Both the position numbers and the translations under genes were made by a program. The notes under the pieces were generated by a model. The model saw nothing but the letters and a program-made list of their open reading frames with translations, was not told the origin of the DNA and ran no database searches. A stretch of DNA of 6,178 nt from NCBI GenBank assembly GCA_003520365.1, contig DOUW01000517.1, forward strand, positions 1 through 6,178. The letters run 5' to 3'. Every line of letters starts with the position of its first letter. Within the stretch, counting starts at the first letter, position 1. Positions 5,747-6,178 of the stretch are shown one piece after another. The stretch comes from Massilia sp. Lineage in GTDB: Bacteria > Pseudomonadota > Gammaproteobacteria > Burkholderiales > Burkholderiaceae_D.

Positions 5747-6178
5747 ATGAGCCGTTTAACGATTGCTTTCCTGGGTACCGGCCTGATGGGCCGCCCCATG
5801 GCCACCCGCCTGGCCGACGCCGGTTTTCCGCTGCGCGCATGGAACCGTACCACGGCCAAGGCGCGCACGATTGCCGAGCATGTCGCGCACGTCTGCGATT
5901 CGGTTGAGCAGGCGGTGCGAGGCGCCGCGATTGTCGTTTCGATGCTGGAAGCCGGACCGGCGGTCGACGCCACGATCGCCGCCGCGCTGCCGGCGATGAC
6001 GCCGGGGACGCTCTGGATCGATATGAGCTCGACCCGCCACGACGAGGCGCTGGCCTTCCACGCGCGCCTGGAAGCGCAGGGCATGCGCTTTCTCGACGCG
6101 CCGGTCTCGGGCGGGGTGCCGGGGGCCGAAGCCGGCACGCTGGCGATCATGGCGGGCGGCCGTGCCGAGGATGTCGAG
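5747..6178 (+). CDS. 3-hydroxyisobutyrate dehydrogenase-family NAD(P)-dependent reductase, 3' end outside the window
   Basis: The first 144 residues are visible and the frame is still open at the edge; the family is usually about 290 residues. These beta-hydroxyacid dehydrogenases oxidise or reduce short hydroxy acids (3-hydroxyisobutyrate, tartronate semialdehyde, succinic semialdehyde) in the cytosol. The N-terminal Rossmann domain shows IAFLGTGLMGRPMATRLADAG (residues 6-26, glycines 10, 12, 15). WNRTTAK at 32-38 follows strand 2, and the Arg/Thr after Asn suggests a preference for NADP, as in GlyR-type reductases (inference). The substrate motif DAPVSGGVPGAEAGTLAIMAGG lies at 117-138 with S121-G123. 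The catalytic Lys (about 170) and the helical C-terminal domain fall outside the window, so the exact substrate cannot be given. No operon partner is visible on its left. Confidence 0.9.
   Translation, partial: MSRLTIAFLGTGLMGRPMATRLADAGFPLRAWNRTTAKARTIAEHVAHVCDSVEQAVRGAAIVVSMLEAGPAVDATIAAALPAMTPGTLWIDMSSTRHDEALAFHARLEAQGMRFLDAPVSGGVPGAEAGTLAIMAGGRAEDVE

Noticed and set aside
5647..6150. A 167-codon open frame on the minus strand over the dehydrogenase
   Set aside because: Antisense to a clear Rossmann-fold gene with an AAGGAG site; its translation has no recognisable domain.

Overview
The window reads as a chromosomal stretch of a GC-rich Gram-negative bacterium. Codon third positions are strongly G/C, there is an outer-membrane lipid A deacylase with a signal peptide, and the protein families present (CPWDL-type PAP2 phosphatase, DUF2157/GDYXXLXY membrane pair, MdtD-like DHA2 exporter, PagL) are a combination familiar from Burkholderiales. 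Oxalobacteraceae, for example Massilia-like, is my best guess, but it is inferred from general resemblance only. I see no tRNA, rRNA, transposase, CRISPR array or phage gene. Gene density is high and ordinary.

Layout from left to right. (1) Bases 1-483 (+) hold the 3' part of a PAP2-superfamily membrane phosphatase, cut by the window edge. (2) Bases 3061-550 (-) hold a two-gene operon: a DUF2157 membrane protein, then a DUF4401-GDYXXLXY fusion protein, joined by a 4-base ATGA stop/start overlap. (3) A 176-base, locally AT-rich divergent intergenic region leads to a 90-residue protein of unknown function (3238-3510, +) with a strong ribosome binding site. (4) An MdtD/EmrB-like 14-TM drug exporter lies at 4965-3529 (-), converging on the small gene with only an 18-base gap. 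(5) A 115-base gap contains an 11-bp imperfect inverted repeat, probably the pagL terminator. (6) pagL (5650-5081, -) encodes a lipid A 3-O-deacylase. (7) Divergently transcribed from pagL, at 5747 to the right edge (+), is the N-terminal Rossmann half of a 3-hydroxyisobutyrate dehydrogenase-family reductase.

Functional links are loose. PAP2 phosphatase, PagL and the exporter are all envelope or envelope-stress functions, but they are on separate transcription units and nothing in the sequence ties them into one pathway. The only clear module is the DUF2157/DUF4401-GDYXXLXY pair, whose biochemical role is unknown. The items most worth a second look are that pair, the unassigned 90-residue protein, the Asn found where the third catalytic residue of PagL is expected, and the hairpin standing in place of a Shine-Dalgarno sequence in front of pagL. 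I did not find convincing evidence of a new defence, mobile or RNA system.
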